A stretch of DNA of 64,000 nucleotides from Pictodentalium vernedei (GCA_031216915.1 CM062290.1:170147453-170211452), one strand, 5' to 3'; shown: positions 22,505 to 33,104, counted from the first letter of the stretch. Program-made: numbers and translations. The notes: a model not told the origin generated them from the sequence alone.

Positions 22505-23922
22505 AGGTGATAGCTCAAAGTTGCGATTTTCCTGTTTAAAAGTGTAAATATTTTCGATAATATTTCTGCCGGGTTAAATGTAAAACGTAAATATAGGTAT
22601 ATGGCGGACCCCGAAAACAGATCGGCAATAATTCAAACTCTGCTAATTAGGCATGAAATTTAATGTCCATTAGGGCGCATTTGTTGAAGGCCACATGGGC
22701 TATCTGGTAACTGATCAAATGAGGATTCTTCGGTGATCATTATCTGTGTAATTATAACTACTTAATAGGTGGTTGTTGTAGAAAACAGTACATCGCATAT
22801 GTTCTGGACACACACCCATATAACGCATCTATCATGTCTCCGAAAAGTCAAAAGATACCAAAATGCGAGTCTTACAAAGGAACTTTAAAGCGAGTGTTAA
22901 ATTAAGATAGATCTAAGCGACCAAGTTCAAGAGAAGCAATTAACTGAGAATATATGTTCTGGCTATCTAAATAAAAATCGGGGGATTTCTCGAAAAATTC
23001 ATTCCAAACAATTCCAGTCGGAGGGTGTATAAGGCTGTGGGTCGTTGCGAGTAGATGGGGGGGGGGGGGGGGCGGTTCCATGCTATAGGTTAGAGGAGGT
23101 GCCGCATAGGTGCAAAAGTATAGGCACGTTGTTATGTAAGGGAGCCACAGAGCTCATATTTAGAATAGGAGCAGTCGCGGGCCAAGTCGGCGGCCATATG
23201 TGAGAATAGGATCAGTAACACGAAGTACGAGAACAGGGAGCTATATGCATTTAGGTAAACGGCGTTACCTGTTTTGGAAGGCAAGCCATACGTAGGCAGA
23301 GTAGGCTTTGCCTGTAGGAACATTATTCTGAGACAAACGTAAGGGGGAGTTTAACCCCATTGGTGGCGACTGCTTGTGTGAAAAGCGTCAAGTAAAGTGA
23401 CAATAAGCTAGTGGCCGTGCGACGGCAGTAGTGGAGTGACATTCCGTCACCCGTTAGAGCAGATGCGTCCAATAAAGTGACAAAACGCTAGTGGCCGTGC
23501 GACGGCAGTGAAAGGGTGAAGAGAAGAGGCGACCAAGGAACCAATACCAGCGAAGATGAGAAAAACCAGCGACAACAGAGAATGCGGGCCCGCAGGTGAT
23601 TCAAAAACTGTGCGTAGGGGGTGATTGATGTTTTGTATTCTTATTCTTATGGATCATGTAAGTCAAAAATTATCATATTTATTTTTCTTATATGTATTAA
23701 AATTGTTGTTTTCAGTGAAACCCTGTTGATTTATGCTTTTCGAGGAAAAGTTATTAACCCCTTCAGGATAAGAACCACCCCATCAAAAGTGAAACGGGCG
23801 GGTTCGTCACAGTGAGACATACGTTCACACGCGAATTCAGGCGACACTCCTTGAGTTTGGCTGAATACGTGGCGTGAATCTGTTTCTCCCAACAACGACA
23901 AAGCTCCGGTTTCCGACAGATG
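22505..23922 (+). repeat. Dispersed repeat family A, copy 2
   Basis: The cleanest copy of family A, about 1.4 kb. It has the same landmarks as copy 1 but lacks the 150-bp tandem duplication. Near 23380-23510 it holds two diverged ~75-bp units (CTAGTGGCCGTGCGACGGCA in both). A poly-G run of about 16 sits at 23058-23073, where copy 1 has only four G. The right end is CCGGTTTCCGACA. Confidence 0.75.
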
Positions 23923-23984
23923 GGAGAAATTCACATTTAAACCGCCTCAGTTCACAAAATCGCAAGATGGGTGACATCGTGCCG

Positions 23985-24065
23985 ATTATTCTGCGGCGAT
24001 ATCAAAGTAATCATAAAGCACGAGGATCGTGCTTTATGATTACTTTGATGTCGCCACAGAATAAT
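23985..24065. repeat. 81-bp near-perfect hairpin
   Basis: The left arm contains TATCAAAGTAATCATAAAGC and the right arm is its complement, separated by the loop GAGGATC-like centre near 24024. Two or three mismatches lie in arms of about 37 bp. Confidence 0.9.
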
Positions 24066-24390
24066 GTCTTTGAAGTAGCCGATGATGGAGCTTTCATTGT
24101 CTTTGATACATGCCCCGTTTGAAAAGTCAAAATGGTGTGCCTTATCGAGGTCGTGGTGCAGACAGAACATGCACCCTTAGAGTGTGTTGATATGCTCATT
24201 CGCAAATAAGTTGAAAGTCTGTCGTGCAAGTATTCCACACATGATTATTAGCCTTCGTTCAATTAGGAGCTCCCCCATTAAACAATTTTGTCCGGTACCG
24301 GCGGGCCAGTAGATTCAGTACCGGTACCGATTGGGGAATGAGAAAACCGGCGGTACCGGTACAGCTACCGGTTGGCATGCCTTTGCATAA

Positions 24391-25383
24391 CACATACAAC
24401 ATAATATGGACGCATTTGATGACGCATTGATGACCGGACCCATGTTTCTTGGCGGTCCACTCATAGCTACCCAGCCCCCCACCCTAAATTTATAAATTTA
24501 CATTTGACTACGGACTGTGGGAAACCTAAGTTATAGACTGAAGAAGAAAGGACGCTCTATGCCTAATGAAACGCCTCGATATATCTTTTCATAGCCAGTG
24601 GGTCATCAATACCAAGTATCCATGTTTAGCATATGCTACAAGCACATCGTGGCCCGGGATACGACTCATACGAGGAAGTTATCACGCAGTCGAAGAGCAG
24701 CGGATGTGGGAGATAATCGTGTCATTTCCAACCACGCTACATCAGCTACAGGGAGCTTAGGTGAGTGTTGGGTTGATTTTTCAAAGTAGCCACTAAACAG
24801 GCACTGGCTGGACACGAGGTGGCGATGCCGCCTTAGATATAAAAATATTTTCATCTCGGTTGCCCTAATCCCATTCGGAAATGTGAAACAAAATGCGAGG
24901 ACCTTGAACAGATAATTTTGTAGTCGTATAAATATATTTTAAGTCTCACACTACAGCTTTAATCCATTACATCCGTTACAAGTCGTTCCATGTCGTTGAA
25001 TAAATTGTCTGGCACGACACATGAGTGATGATTGGCCGATATAAGTTTTTCGACACACTTCTCAGTTCACGAGCACATAGGGTATTCGAATAAAGATGTT
25101 ATTTTCCTCTACTGCGGGATATCATAAGACGCGTTGTCAAATTATTTGAAATACGGTCTTCGGATTCTTCGTATTCAGCCTGGAATATGCACACTTCGTA
25201 AGTTTAATAATATCTTCTCTACTGTTTGAGACTTTTGTCGCCCATTCTGTATATTTTGTGTTGAAGATAACCACAACTCGTGGTTTCCATACACACATGT
25301 GCTGCTAACTTTTCATAAAGCGTTTTTTTCGAATTACGCTTTGATGACAATGTATACAGCACTGTGGTCACAAAAACGAATAG
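24391..25383. other. No gene recognised
   Basis: Several short frames with no motif. CCCCCCACCC occurs near 24475. Nothing repeat-like was recognised by eye. Confidence 0.5.
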
Positions 25384-25580
25384 TGAATTTCGACCAGATC
25401 GTAACTGAGTCGAATGCCGGTCGAAATACTCTGTTCACGTGGTAGATGACACTTGCAAAGACATATTGAATATATAAAGAATTTTCCATGTTTTTACTCA
25501 CAGAAAACTTATATTTTCTTTTTCAAAGAGAAGTAAACTGAGACAGAAACATGGATTACGATCCGGTCGAAATTCTCGCA
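25384..25580. mobile_element. Possible short MITE with ~22-bp inverted ends
   Basis: GAATTTCGACCAGATCGTAA at 25386 and TTACGATCCGGTCGAAATTC at 25557 are complementary with one mismatch. About 150 bp lie between them. No duplication was identified. Confidence 0.5.
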
Positions 25581-25866
25581 TGGCCCGCTGTTTTATTCAC
25601 CGAATTGTACCTCTGTCTCATCGGTCTCATTGCGTCAAGTGTGTAACTGTTTTCATTGATGTAAAATATAACAGAACCTTCATTCATTTTATTAATTTTG
25701 AAATTAATATGTTATTTTTATCTACCAACTTGGATAGATTGAAAATGCACAACGTTATCCTGTTACTTGGACTTTGCAGTCATGCATTCGACTCAAACTC
25801 TGGCATATCCCCACACAGATAGCTCATCTAGAGGGATCGGTCAGAAAGCTTCTAAGGTTGCTGAGC

Positions 25867-26449
25867 TAGGGCTGCGCGATATTCAAAACTGAATCCCGGT
25901 ATCGGTATTCCAAACAAAATACCGCGGTATACCGGTATATCGAAAACTGTTCAGATGTATGAACACAAGTACCACAATCGAGACTCGAGGCATCACAGTC
26001 GGAACGAATTAGCATGCCTTGATGATTCGGTTCAAAAAGCCTTTACCCAACGCAGACGATATCAAAATTTATTATTTTCAAAATTAGTTTATCAGATTTT
26101 CCCCAAAGATTTCAACAAAACTATACCATGTGACCCCTAATTGGAACGGGCTCAACCAGCTCGTTACAATGAGGGGTCACATGATATAGTTTTGTTGAAA
26201 TTTTTTTAAATTATTTTTTCAACTGCTGAATTTGTATATTACGAGGGCACAAGCAGACGATTCCTTGGATAAAGGGATAATATTATTCATTCGGGGCTAC
26301 AGTTAAAAAACTCAAGACATCTTGAAAATTAAATTGTGGGAAAATAAATAATGACGATAACCCGATATTTTTGTATTTACACCGGTATTCAATCGATATT
26401 GGTTTAAATACCGGTATATATCGGTTTATCGATATACCTTGCAGCCCTA
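25867..26449 (+). mobile_element. hAT-type MITE, 583 bp, with a nested element
   Basis: A perfect 8-bp duplication TGCTGAGC lies at 25859-25866 and 26450-26457. The termini are TAGGGCTGCGCGATA and TATACCTTGCAGCCCTA. The subterminal regions are rich in CGGTAT motifs in both orientations. A diverged relative of the TTAA-1 MITE sits inside (26040-26276). Confidence 0.92.
26040..26276 (+). mobile_element. Diverged TTAA-1-type hairpin MITE nested in the hAT MITE
   Basis: The ends are CCTTTACCCAACGCAGACGA and TTGGATAAAGGG. The central hairpin has different arms from the main family (CAACAAAACTATACCATGTG) but shares the TGACCCCTAATTGGAACG core. Confidence 0.75.
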
Positions 26450-26457
26450 TGCTGAGC

Positions 26458-27136
26458 AGTCACGAAGGTAGCACAGACAAAAGAAATAGTTAGCTCTGAA
26501 TGCAAAACCCACAGTTAATCTGCATATGTAAGCAGAGTGGCCGTATGTTTTTTTCCATCACATATCCATCATTATCTCGTTATAAAGTTGCTTTCTGTCC
26601 AATCAACAGTAAACACCAAAGCATATTTGTCCCTCAAATTTAAGTGAATGCCTTTCAGTTCAAGCGATATTTATTTCCTAATTTTTTCCAATGTGATACA
26701 TAACTTGCATTACTATTGAGTGTGGAGTCGACCGTAAGCTGGTAGCTTATCCGCCAGTATAGTTAGCAGATAGCAAACAAGAATAGTGTAAGAATGACAT
26801 TAATTCAACTAGAGTGTGGTATCAACTGTAATTTTTTGGCAGTGCACAGGGCAAAAGTCGCACCTCTTCGTGTATAAGTAAGCTCGTGAAACTGCTCCAG
26901 TGATATTTACTGAACTGCACATTCTGGAAGGGTGTGGGCTGGAGTGTGGCAATTCATGCAACGCTAGTAATTGGAGGGTGGAAGAAGCAGGTGTATACTG
27001 GGAGCATTTGGAAGTATCACACTATTTGGGGCTATAATGGCGGTATTGGGTAAGCATGTCAAAGAGCGCGGGAAATGGAGCCTCGAGTGATATAAAAGCG
27101 CTCTTTGGGTTTTATTGCAATGTGGGTTAACTGTAC
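26458..27136. other. No gene recognised
   Basis: Mostly unique-looking sequence. The minus frame at 27164-26964 shows no known motif. Confidence 0.5.
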
Positions 27137-27140
27137 TCAA

Positions 27141-27390
27141 CCCTTTACTCAACGTAACGGCCAAAACTGGCCAGCGCTGTTCACAAAAATCGCCAATTAA
27201 GTTTCAGTGTATGTTCATTTTTTGTCTCAAAAACATAAATTATGACCCCCCCCCCCCCCCCCCCCCCCCTCTTTGGAACGAGCTCGTTCCGATGAGTGGT
27301 CATAACCTATGTTTTTGAGACAAAAAATGAAAAAAAATAGTTATTCAAGAATTTTTTTGGCAAGAGTCGTCTGCTTTTCAAGTTAGGAAA
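27141..27390 (+). mobile_element. TTAA-1 hairpin MITE with poly-C expansion
   Basis: The left end is CCCTTTACTCAACGTAACGG with flank TCAA. The palindrome arms are present, but the C-run that is 4-5 long in sisters (GACCCC) is expanded to over 20 at about 27247-27268, and the centre is shortened. The right end is eroded (CAAGTTAGGAAATACG). Confidence 0.85.
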
Positions 27391-27619
27391 TACGATTAGT
27401 GCGATGGATGAATCTGACCCTTTTTGACAAAGGGAAGTGGGACGGGAGAGTGAAATCATAATCGCGGAGCATTATGGGTATCACGTATGTCGTCATTTTC
27501 ATGGTGATCCGTGGTGTTAATTGTGCGTGCCTAGCTACACACTCCGTACAACAACAGTGTTTTCTCACTCTGTGGTGATTTGAGGCCTTCTTGACTGAAG
27601 ACAGTGGTGGTCTGGGGAC

Positions 27620-28150
27620 TTATTGTGGACATGGGCCCTGTTGTTGACAGTTGGGCATGAAGATAGTGATGGTTCGGGGGGTGGGGGCTGTAGTAGTACT
27701 GGTTGTTGAGATTGTTGGCGTGATAGTTTTCGTGGGAGGTGTCGAAGTGGTTGGTGTGGTAGTGGTTGGTGTTGTAGTAGTTGGTGGTCTAGTTGTTGGT
27801 ACAGTAGTTGTGGTTGTCGGTGTAGTAGTGGTTGGTATTGTAGTTTCCGTTGCGGTAGTTGTGGTCGGGGTTGTGGTGGCTGGTGTCGATAATGTTGTTG
27901 ATGCAGGAATTGTGGTGTCTGTAGTAGTAGGCTAGTGGTTTGTGTCATAATTGTTGTGATTGGTGTTTTCGTGCTTGTGTCCCAGTTGTTTGTCTAACAG
28001 TTCTTGCTTTTGCTGTTGTAGTGGTAATGGTTGGCGTTATACTTGCGGTGGTTGGTGTCACAGTTGTTGCTGTAATACTTGTAGCCGTTGTAGCTGGTGT
28101 TGTATAACAACTTGGAATCCTGCACAGTGCACTGTGATGACTATCATGCA
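27620..28150 (-). pseudogene. Thr/Pro-rich mucin-like low-complexity coding remnant (minus strand)
   Basis: The minus strand reads as Thr-rich repeats in two frames: TTPATTATSITATTVTPTT around 28100-28020, then PTTTTATETTIPTTTTPTTT from about 27930 to 27700. The latter ends at a stop near 27623 after CPQ. Stops and a frame change separate the blocks. Such TTP-rich tracts occur in mucins and other secreted proteins, but degenerate ACA/ACC minisatellites look the same. No signal peptide or flanking domain was found. The opposite-strand Val-rich frame is a shadow of the repeat. Confidence 0.4.
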
Positions 28151-28199
28151 AGATTTACCATGACATCCCTCCATTCACGCCGTCAGCATCGATAAACAC

Positions 28200-28450
28200 C
28201 ACTCACCAGGACATCAAAACGAACCACTCGCAAATATCAACAAATCCTATACCAGCAACTATATCAAACCCTACAACACCAACCTTTACAACTACAACAA
28301 CAACATATCTTCTGAATAGATAGAACAAATAACGAGTACACCATCCACTACAACATCCACAACTACAACACTAACAACTATCACATCTTTACCAGCAACT
28401 AAAATACAAGGCACTGCAACTACAACTACAACCCTATGCAACGATGGGGA
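28200..28450 (+). repeat. Thr-rich minisatellite, plus strand (mirror of the preceding block)
   Basis: The same A/C-rich repeat now reads on the plus strand. 28330-28480 gives ITSTPSTTTSTTTTLTTITS, then a normal-looking tail to a stop at about 28485. With the block at 27620-28150 it forms a loose large-scale inverted arrangement. Confidence 0.5.
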
Positions 28451-28562
28451 AAATTCCAATATTCCTTGTAATGGTGCCTTCTGATGCATTCGAGCGTTGT
28501 AAATGGTTTTATTATGTTTGCTGAGTGAAATGAGCGTAAATTAATGGGCACGGCATCGTTCC

Positions 28563-28631
<69 letters not shown>

Positions 28632-28990
28632 TTCATTTATTTATTCATTGGTGTTTAAGATTACATATTTTTGCACAATGGCTGATCATGACTACGACAA
28701 TTTTACGGGTGGAGGAAGCGGAGTACCCGGAGAGAACCACCGAGCAACGGCGAACAACTGTCAGCTCCCCAACATACTAACTCCACACAAGCAGGGTTAG
28801 CATTGGTTGAAGACAGGTGCACCATCGACGTGCAGTACGCCTTAGTACACAACGACACCGTGCCCACACGTGGGCAATGGGGTGAAGTGTCTTGCCCAAG
28901 GACACAACGCGGTTGCCGCAGGTGGGATTCGAACCGAGGACCTCTCGACTTGCAGCCTGCACCTCTACCATCTGAGCCAGAGCCACCAGC
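28563..28990 (-). mobile_element. SINE copy 1 (tRNA head type 2, long ATTT tail)
   Basis: On the minus strand the head (28985-28915) has TGGCTCAGATGGTAGAGGTG (A box) and GGTTCGAATCC (B box), then CTTGGGCAAGACACTTCA, GTACTGCACGTCGATGGTGC and TGCTCGGTGGTTCTCTCCGG. It ends CCATTGTGCAAAAATATGTAATC with an (AAAT)n tail of about 85 bp at 28563-28650. It is transcribed by RNA polymerase III and mobilised by a LINE partner. Confidence 0.9.
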
Positions 28991-29475
28991 CCCCCCCCCC
29001 CCCCTTAATGCCCATTATTCTTTTTCACCATTACCATGTGTTACAAGTCAAAATGCTGCTTATCGGCGTTGAACAATAAATCGGCATTATATCCCCCCAA
29101 ATAATTAAATAATAAAACCGTCCCATCGTACCCCTTCCTGCCATGGCAGCGCGGCTACACGGCCATGTTCCCCACTGTGTGGTGAGAGGATTTCGTGCCT
29201 ATTAACAAACGAGGTAAACCTGGATTTCCTGACATTAAGCGTGTTAGATTACCCTCTGCTGCATTTAGAAAAGCGATCACGACTGTGAATCTGTTTAAAT
29301 CAGGGCAAATGTAGATTTAGTTCTGCTGTAGCCCGATTTTTCCTACCCAGGTCCGCACCCAACCCCGTTCCAAGAAGAAAGGATATAACACTGATATCGC
29401 CCCTGCATTTGTCATGGGATATCGAACCCCACAGATCTTTCTTATTCCAACCGTTTTCTAACTTGGTATTTTTAA

Positions 29476-29870
29476 CCATTTACCAAACGGGAATAGCAGA
29501 TCACACAGTCTTGCAAAGCAAAAACTATAATTTGACATTTTGACTCAAAAACATATCTTAACTCTTTACCTGCTGAGTATTTTCAAGATATTTTTCATCA
29601 AATCTAGTCAAGGCTGCTGTGAAGCAGCCATGACTAGATTTCACGAAAGAATTCATCTAAATTAACTCAAGGAATCACTGATGAAAAAATCTATTTTTTT
29701 CCTTAATTGATTAAATGTGCTCTAATTATATTTTTTTTCAGTGGCATGAGACATTCTGTCCTGGGCAGGAATATCAACCAGCAACATGCAAAGGGTTAAG
29801 GCCCGCACGTTGAAGAGAGTCACACCAGCTCGTTGCAATCAAAGGACTATAAGATCTCTTTGGAGGCAAA
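29476..29870 (+). mobile_element. TTAA-1 MITE left half, split by another TTAA element
   Basis: TTAA at 29472-29475 is followed by CCATTTACCAAACGGG, then TTGACTCAAAAACATATC-like family sequence to 29557. After the nested element at 29562-29795 the text resumes as GGCCCGCACGTTGAAGAGAG, with CAGCTCGTTGCAATCA, a decayed palindrome half. The right terminus was not found. Confidence 0.6.
29562..29795 (+). mobile_element. TTAA-flanked hairpin MITE, second subfamily, 234 bp
   Basis: Exact TTAA duplications lie at 29558-29561 and 29796-29799. The termini are CTCTTTACCTGCTGAG and GCAACATGCAAAGGG. The internal hairpin has arms AAATCTAGTCAAGGCTGCTG and complement at about 29598-29642. Its length matches TTAA-1, but the hairpin sequence is different. 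Confidence 0.85.
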
Positions 29871-29918
29871 ATTAAAGAAAAAACAAAAAAATTTTGAATG
29901 TTCTTATACGATCGTAAC

Positions 29919-30246
29919 GAGGCGCGGTGGCTCAGTGGTAGACTGTTGGACTTCTAGGCTAGAGGCTCCGAGTTCGATTCTCGTCCGGGACGACCCGCGT
30001 ACTGTCCTTGGGCAAGGCACTTTATCCAGGCTGCCTACCTGGGGGCACGATGACGCTGTGTACTAAGGCGAACTGCACATCGATGGTGCACATGTCTCCA
30101 ACCGCTCTAACCCTGCTTGAGTGGAGCTTGAACAGAGTTAGAATGTTGAGGAGCTGACAGTCGCTCGTCGATGCTCGGTGGTTCTCTCCGTAAAACTGTC
30201 ACGGTCACGATTAGCCATTGTGCATAAGTATGTGACCTGGATGAGA
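29919..30246 (+). mobile_element. SINE copy 2 (tRNA head type 1)
   Basis: The head has TGGCTCAGTGGTAGACTG and GAGTTCGATTCTCG as A- and B-box regions. The shared body follows (TTGGGCAAGGCACTTTATCC, TGCTCGGTGGTTCTCTCC). The tail type is TAGCCATTGTGCATAAGTAT. No A-rich tail or duplication is clear. Confidence 0.88.
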
Positions 30247-30399
30247 TTCAATTTTGTTCAACCCGGGGCTCTGGGTTAATATTTGGGCCCCGTATGGTCG
30301 CCCGAATTTCAGCTTCGTGCAATAAGAGGAAATTTCACATTTGGTACACAGCAGGGAAGGGAAGAGCAAACACTCAAGTTTGCTCGAGTTAAGTTCCTA

Positions 30400-30912
30400 C
30401 ACTGCAAAAAATATAGGTTCTCTTTAGAACCAAAACTGGTTCTAATCTTGTCCCTGAGATGGAACCAGTTCTGTTTAAACAATATGTATTTCAAATCAAA
30501 TAAATTTACCAAGATTAGCATTCAATTTTAACAGAATGTTACATGAACTGAAGTGGATTCAACAGTAAACTTGTAGCTTGTTCAACGCAGTCGCCAAACA
30601 TTTTGAAACAAAGGAGATATGAACAGTTGGCATATCGAACCAGTTTTGGTTCTGTATAGAACCAAAACTGGTTCGATATGCCAACTGTTCATATCTCCTT
30701 TGCTTAATAATGATTTGAGACAACCTCGTATAAACTCTAAACTTACGGCTGAAACCCCCTCAATTTATGTTTAATTCCGTTAATATTTAATGTTAATCTT
30801 TATAAATTTATTTGATTTGAAATAAATACTGTTTAAACAGAACCGGTTCCATCTCAGGGACAAGATTAGAACCAGTTTTGGGTTCTAAAGAGAACCTATA
30901 TTTTTTGCAGTG
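30400..30912. mobile_element. TA-flanked inverted-repeat element with an inner perfect palindrome, 513 bp
   Basis: TA lies on both sides (30398-30399 and 30913-30914). Outer inverted repeats of about 110 bp start CACTGCAAAAAATATAGGTT. At 30609-30702 an independent, essentially perfect palindrome reads AACAGTTGGCATATCGAACC on the left arm and meets at TTCTGTATAGAA. The words GGTTCT/AGAACC recur throughout. A TA target site suggests Tc1/mariner or a related superfamily. No transposase is present. Confidence 0.85.
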
Positions 30913-31097
30913 TAGGTTGATATTGGGACTTCCTAGTTTTGCATAACTGGAAATCTGGGCATTATTTCTGTGGTAGCATCCCAGTACTAGAAAAAAATTA
31001 TCAGGCATGGACAACAGAGTTATAAATAATTAAATAACTTCATCTCTCTGTAGTGTTAACTAGCATTAAATGCTAATTAAATTATTCTTTAAACAAC

Positions 31098-31136
31098 TAT
31101 TGTCAGCTGAGCGCCTCAGGCCCCATGGGGCCTATT
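31098..31136 (+). mobile_element. Solo 3' end of a Helentron-like element
   Basis: AGCTGAGCGCCTCAGGCCCC followed by ATGGGGCCTATTGTTA matches the terminus at 46658-46690 (hairpin GGCCCC/GGGGCC, then TTGTT). Confidence 0.6.
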
Positions 31137-31221
31137 GTTACATTAGAAATCATCCATTATTAATATCTATTTATGAAATACTGCGATTGTGTTGGGATTG
31201 AAAGAGGAGTGATTTTTATGA

Positions 31222-31426
31222 CGGTGTAACAGGAATGGAAGTCCTTAGGAAAATTAGTCCCTCTGTACTATTAGTCCGCGGAATTATAGTCCTAGGTCTA
31301 ACATTTCTAGGAATAGTAGTCCACCGGACTACTATTCCTAGAAATGTTAGACCTAGGACTATAATTCCGCGGAATAATAGTCCAGAGGGACTAACGTTCC
31401 TACGGACTTCCATTCCTTTTACACCG
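31222..31426. repeat. 205-bp near-perfect palindrome
   Basis: Arms of about 98 bp meet at GTCCACCGGACTAC near 31324. The left arm begins CGGTGTAACAGGAATGGAAG and the right arm ends with its complement. Only a handful of mismatches lie in the outer third; the inner 60 bp of each arm appear perfect. No target duplication was recognised. Probably a fold-back MITE. As RNA it would form one long hairpin. Confidence 0.92.
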
Positions 31427-32292
31427 GGATCATTTGGTGAAATTATATATTCATTTAATCTGCTCAGATAGTATTTGAAGTCTATGATATATTTTCGATC
31501 GTTTATTGTTTATTTTTGGGACGTTTCGTGGTGGGGAACGTCTCATCTTTGTAGCATTTAGCTACATTTATTGGGAAATGCACAGAGAGTAGATAGCAAA
31601 ACAGTGAAAACACACTAATGCCAACCTACATTTCTTTCAGAGATTTAGTGCGTTAATTGCGGGGGCCCCAAAAGGGTCCCCGCTTTACTATATGTGGTTG
31701 CTTTTTTTTCAAGGGATGATTTCCTGTGAGACTTTTCTAAATTGGGGAGAAATCATCACGACCGACTACAGAAATACATACTTTTTATTAAAATCGGTTC
31801 TAATTGCTCTGCATTTACTTCAGTTACGGCTTGGGTCGTAACATTTTAACTGAACGTTTTTAAAAAATCAAGAATTTATTTTTGGATATGCGTATTTGTT
31901 CATTTTTCCAATGCACGCAAACTGGATTCTCAGTTGTTTTTGTTCTCTTCTTTGACCTGTATTAATTCCACGAAACACTAGTCAGTTTTTACGTTAATTG
32001 GAAAGCCAGAGCCATAAATGCGTCGCGTTACATAACATATAATGTAGATGTGCTCATTTCAAGTACGACAGCAAATGTATAAACTGGAAATGTGGTCACC
32101 ACTGGCAGTCTACCATGTGTATTACATTACGCTGTCATGTGTTATATATATATATATATATGTCTCTCAACCTCATTCTTCAATTTCTATCTATGGACTT
32201 CGTATGACTAATGTTAAGGCATAACATTACTCGATTCGTCACGTTTTAATAACCAACATTTGCCGTTATGTTTTGTTTTTCGTTTTATACAG
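31427..32292. other. No gene; AT-rich with a (TA)n run
   Basis: (TA)n lies at 32142-32161. From 32250 the sequence looks like the 3' end of an intron leading to the exon candidate at 32293: TTTAATAAC as a possible branch site, then a T-rich tract and CAG. Confidence 0.5.
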
Positions 32293-32433
32293 AATGATTC
32301 TCTGCTGGTTTGGACTTTGATCCACAATGGCGAATGGGACGCAGTTTTTACTTGGCAGGGAAACCATGGAATATCAAAGCATCGCCATGAGCCACAGGAG
32401 GCGTATGGTGATTTTTTGAATCGCTCTATTGAG
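32293..32433 (+). CDS. Candidate internal exon of an unknown host gene
   Basis: A 141-bp segment (47 codons, divisible by three) is preceded by a pyrimidine-rich tract and TTTTATACAG, and followed by GAG then GTGAGG, a good donor. The frame is open through both junctions and reads NDSLLVWTLIHNGEWDAVF, then TWQGNHGISKHRHEPQEAYG and DFLNRSIE. Composition is balanced, unlike the surrounding repeat-derived frames, and the flanks look unique. I do not recognise the protein. It could be a chance frame or an exon of a decayed gene. No second exon was found nearby. Confidence 0.4.
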
Positions 32434-33035
32434 GTGAGGGTTTTATCTTTTATCTTTACTTGGAATAACTTTTTCTTTTCTAAACCAGGTGTTAGAAGGG
32501 CGCACGCTTCAAGTTTCTGATCAACAAATGACACTTATTCATGTTTTTTTAAACATTTTTACACACAATTTTAGGAATTTGACTTTTTCCTAACGCAGGC
32601 TGAACACGGTTATTCTAATTCATGAATAGTTATTTATGTCTTCATTTACGAAGGGTATTGCACGAAGAGGGGCGATAGAGGCTACAATCTATGTTATTTA
32701 TTTCAAAATTATCTCTACTCCTGTATTTGATACGATATGACCCTGGCTGTTGAAAGTGTCGTTATACCCCAATAAACTGACAAAAATGCGTTATTTGGGT
32801 GATACAGATCTGTTGAGTAAAAGGTAATCGGCGATAAGCAGAGACAACTTATATTGACACGTTACAGCGATAGAGCGAGTCTGGTACACAGACGTTTCCC
32901 TCACAGGACGTTTCCCAACTTTCCCCACTTTTCTTAGTTGCTTTGCGGCCATTTCCCCACGGGACGTTTCCCCCACTCCGCTGACCGGCAATTCTTGAAA
33001 ATAATTCACCTTTATTGTTGGTGGAGGTCGTTCGG
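32434..33035. other. No gene; a 50-bp SINE 3' end
   Basis: ATATGACCCTGGCTGTTGAA at 32736 and the following 30 bp match the tail of SINE copies 5 and 8. The rest is unrecognised. 32895-32970 has three spaced GGACGTTTCCC-like words. Confidence 0.55.
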
Positions 33036-33037
33036 TT

Positions 33038-33104
<67 letters not shown>

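Larger units (their letters stand above)
22378..24390. mobile_element. Possible GGTACC-rich hAT-like termini enclosing repeat A copy 2
   Basis: GCATGTCAAAGTACCGTCGG (22384) and, inverted, CCGGTTGGCATGCCTTTGCA (24370) flank a region with GGTACC-rich subterminal sequence at both ends (22400-22465 and 24292-24368). The layout suggests one element carrying other repeats inside. I found no clear 8-bp duplication, so this is tentative. Confidence 0.35.

Noticed and set aside
27651-27935. Plus-strand Val/Gly-rich open frame
   Set aside because: It is the complement of the Thr-rich repeat; composition is explained entirely by the GTT/GTG minisatellite.
28544-28780. Frame with repeated YLFI
   Set aside because: Translation of the SINE (ATTT)n tail; the same occurs at 32938-33246.
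29919-30010. tRNA gene
   Set aside because: A- and B-box words are present, but the cloverleaf is imperfect and the sequence continues into a SINE body. The same applies at 43869, 57994 and 62290.
31216-31471. Two similar open frames on opposite strands (EVR/EVL ... ISPS)
   Set aside because: Both arise because the DNA is a palindrome; each strand encodes nearly the same peptide by symmetry.
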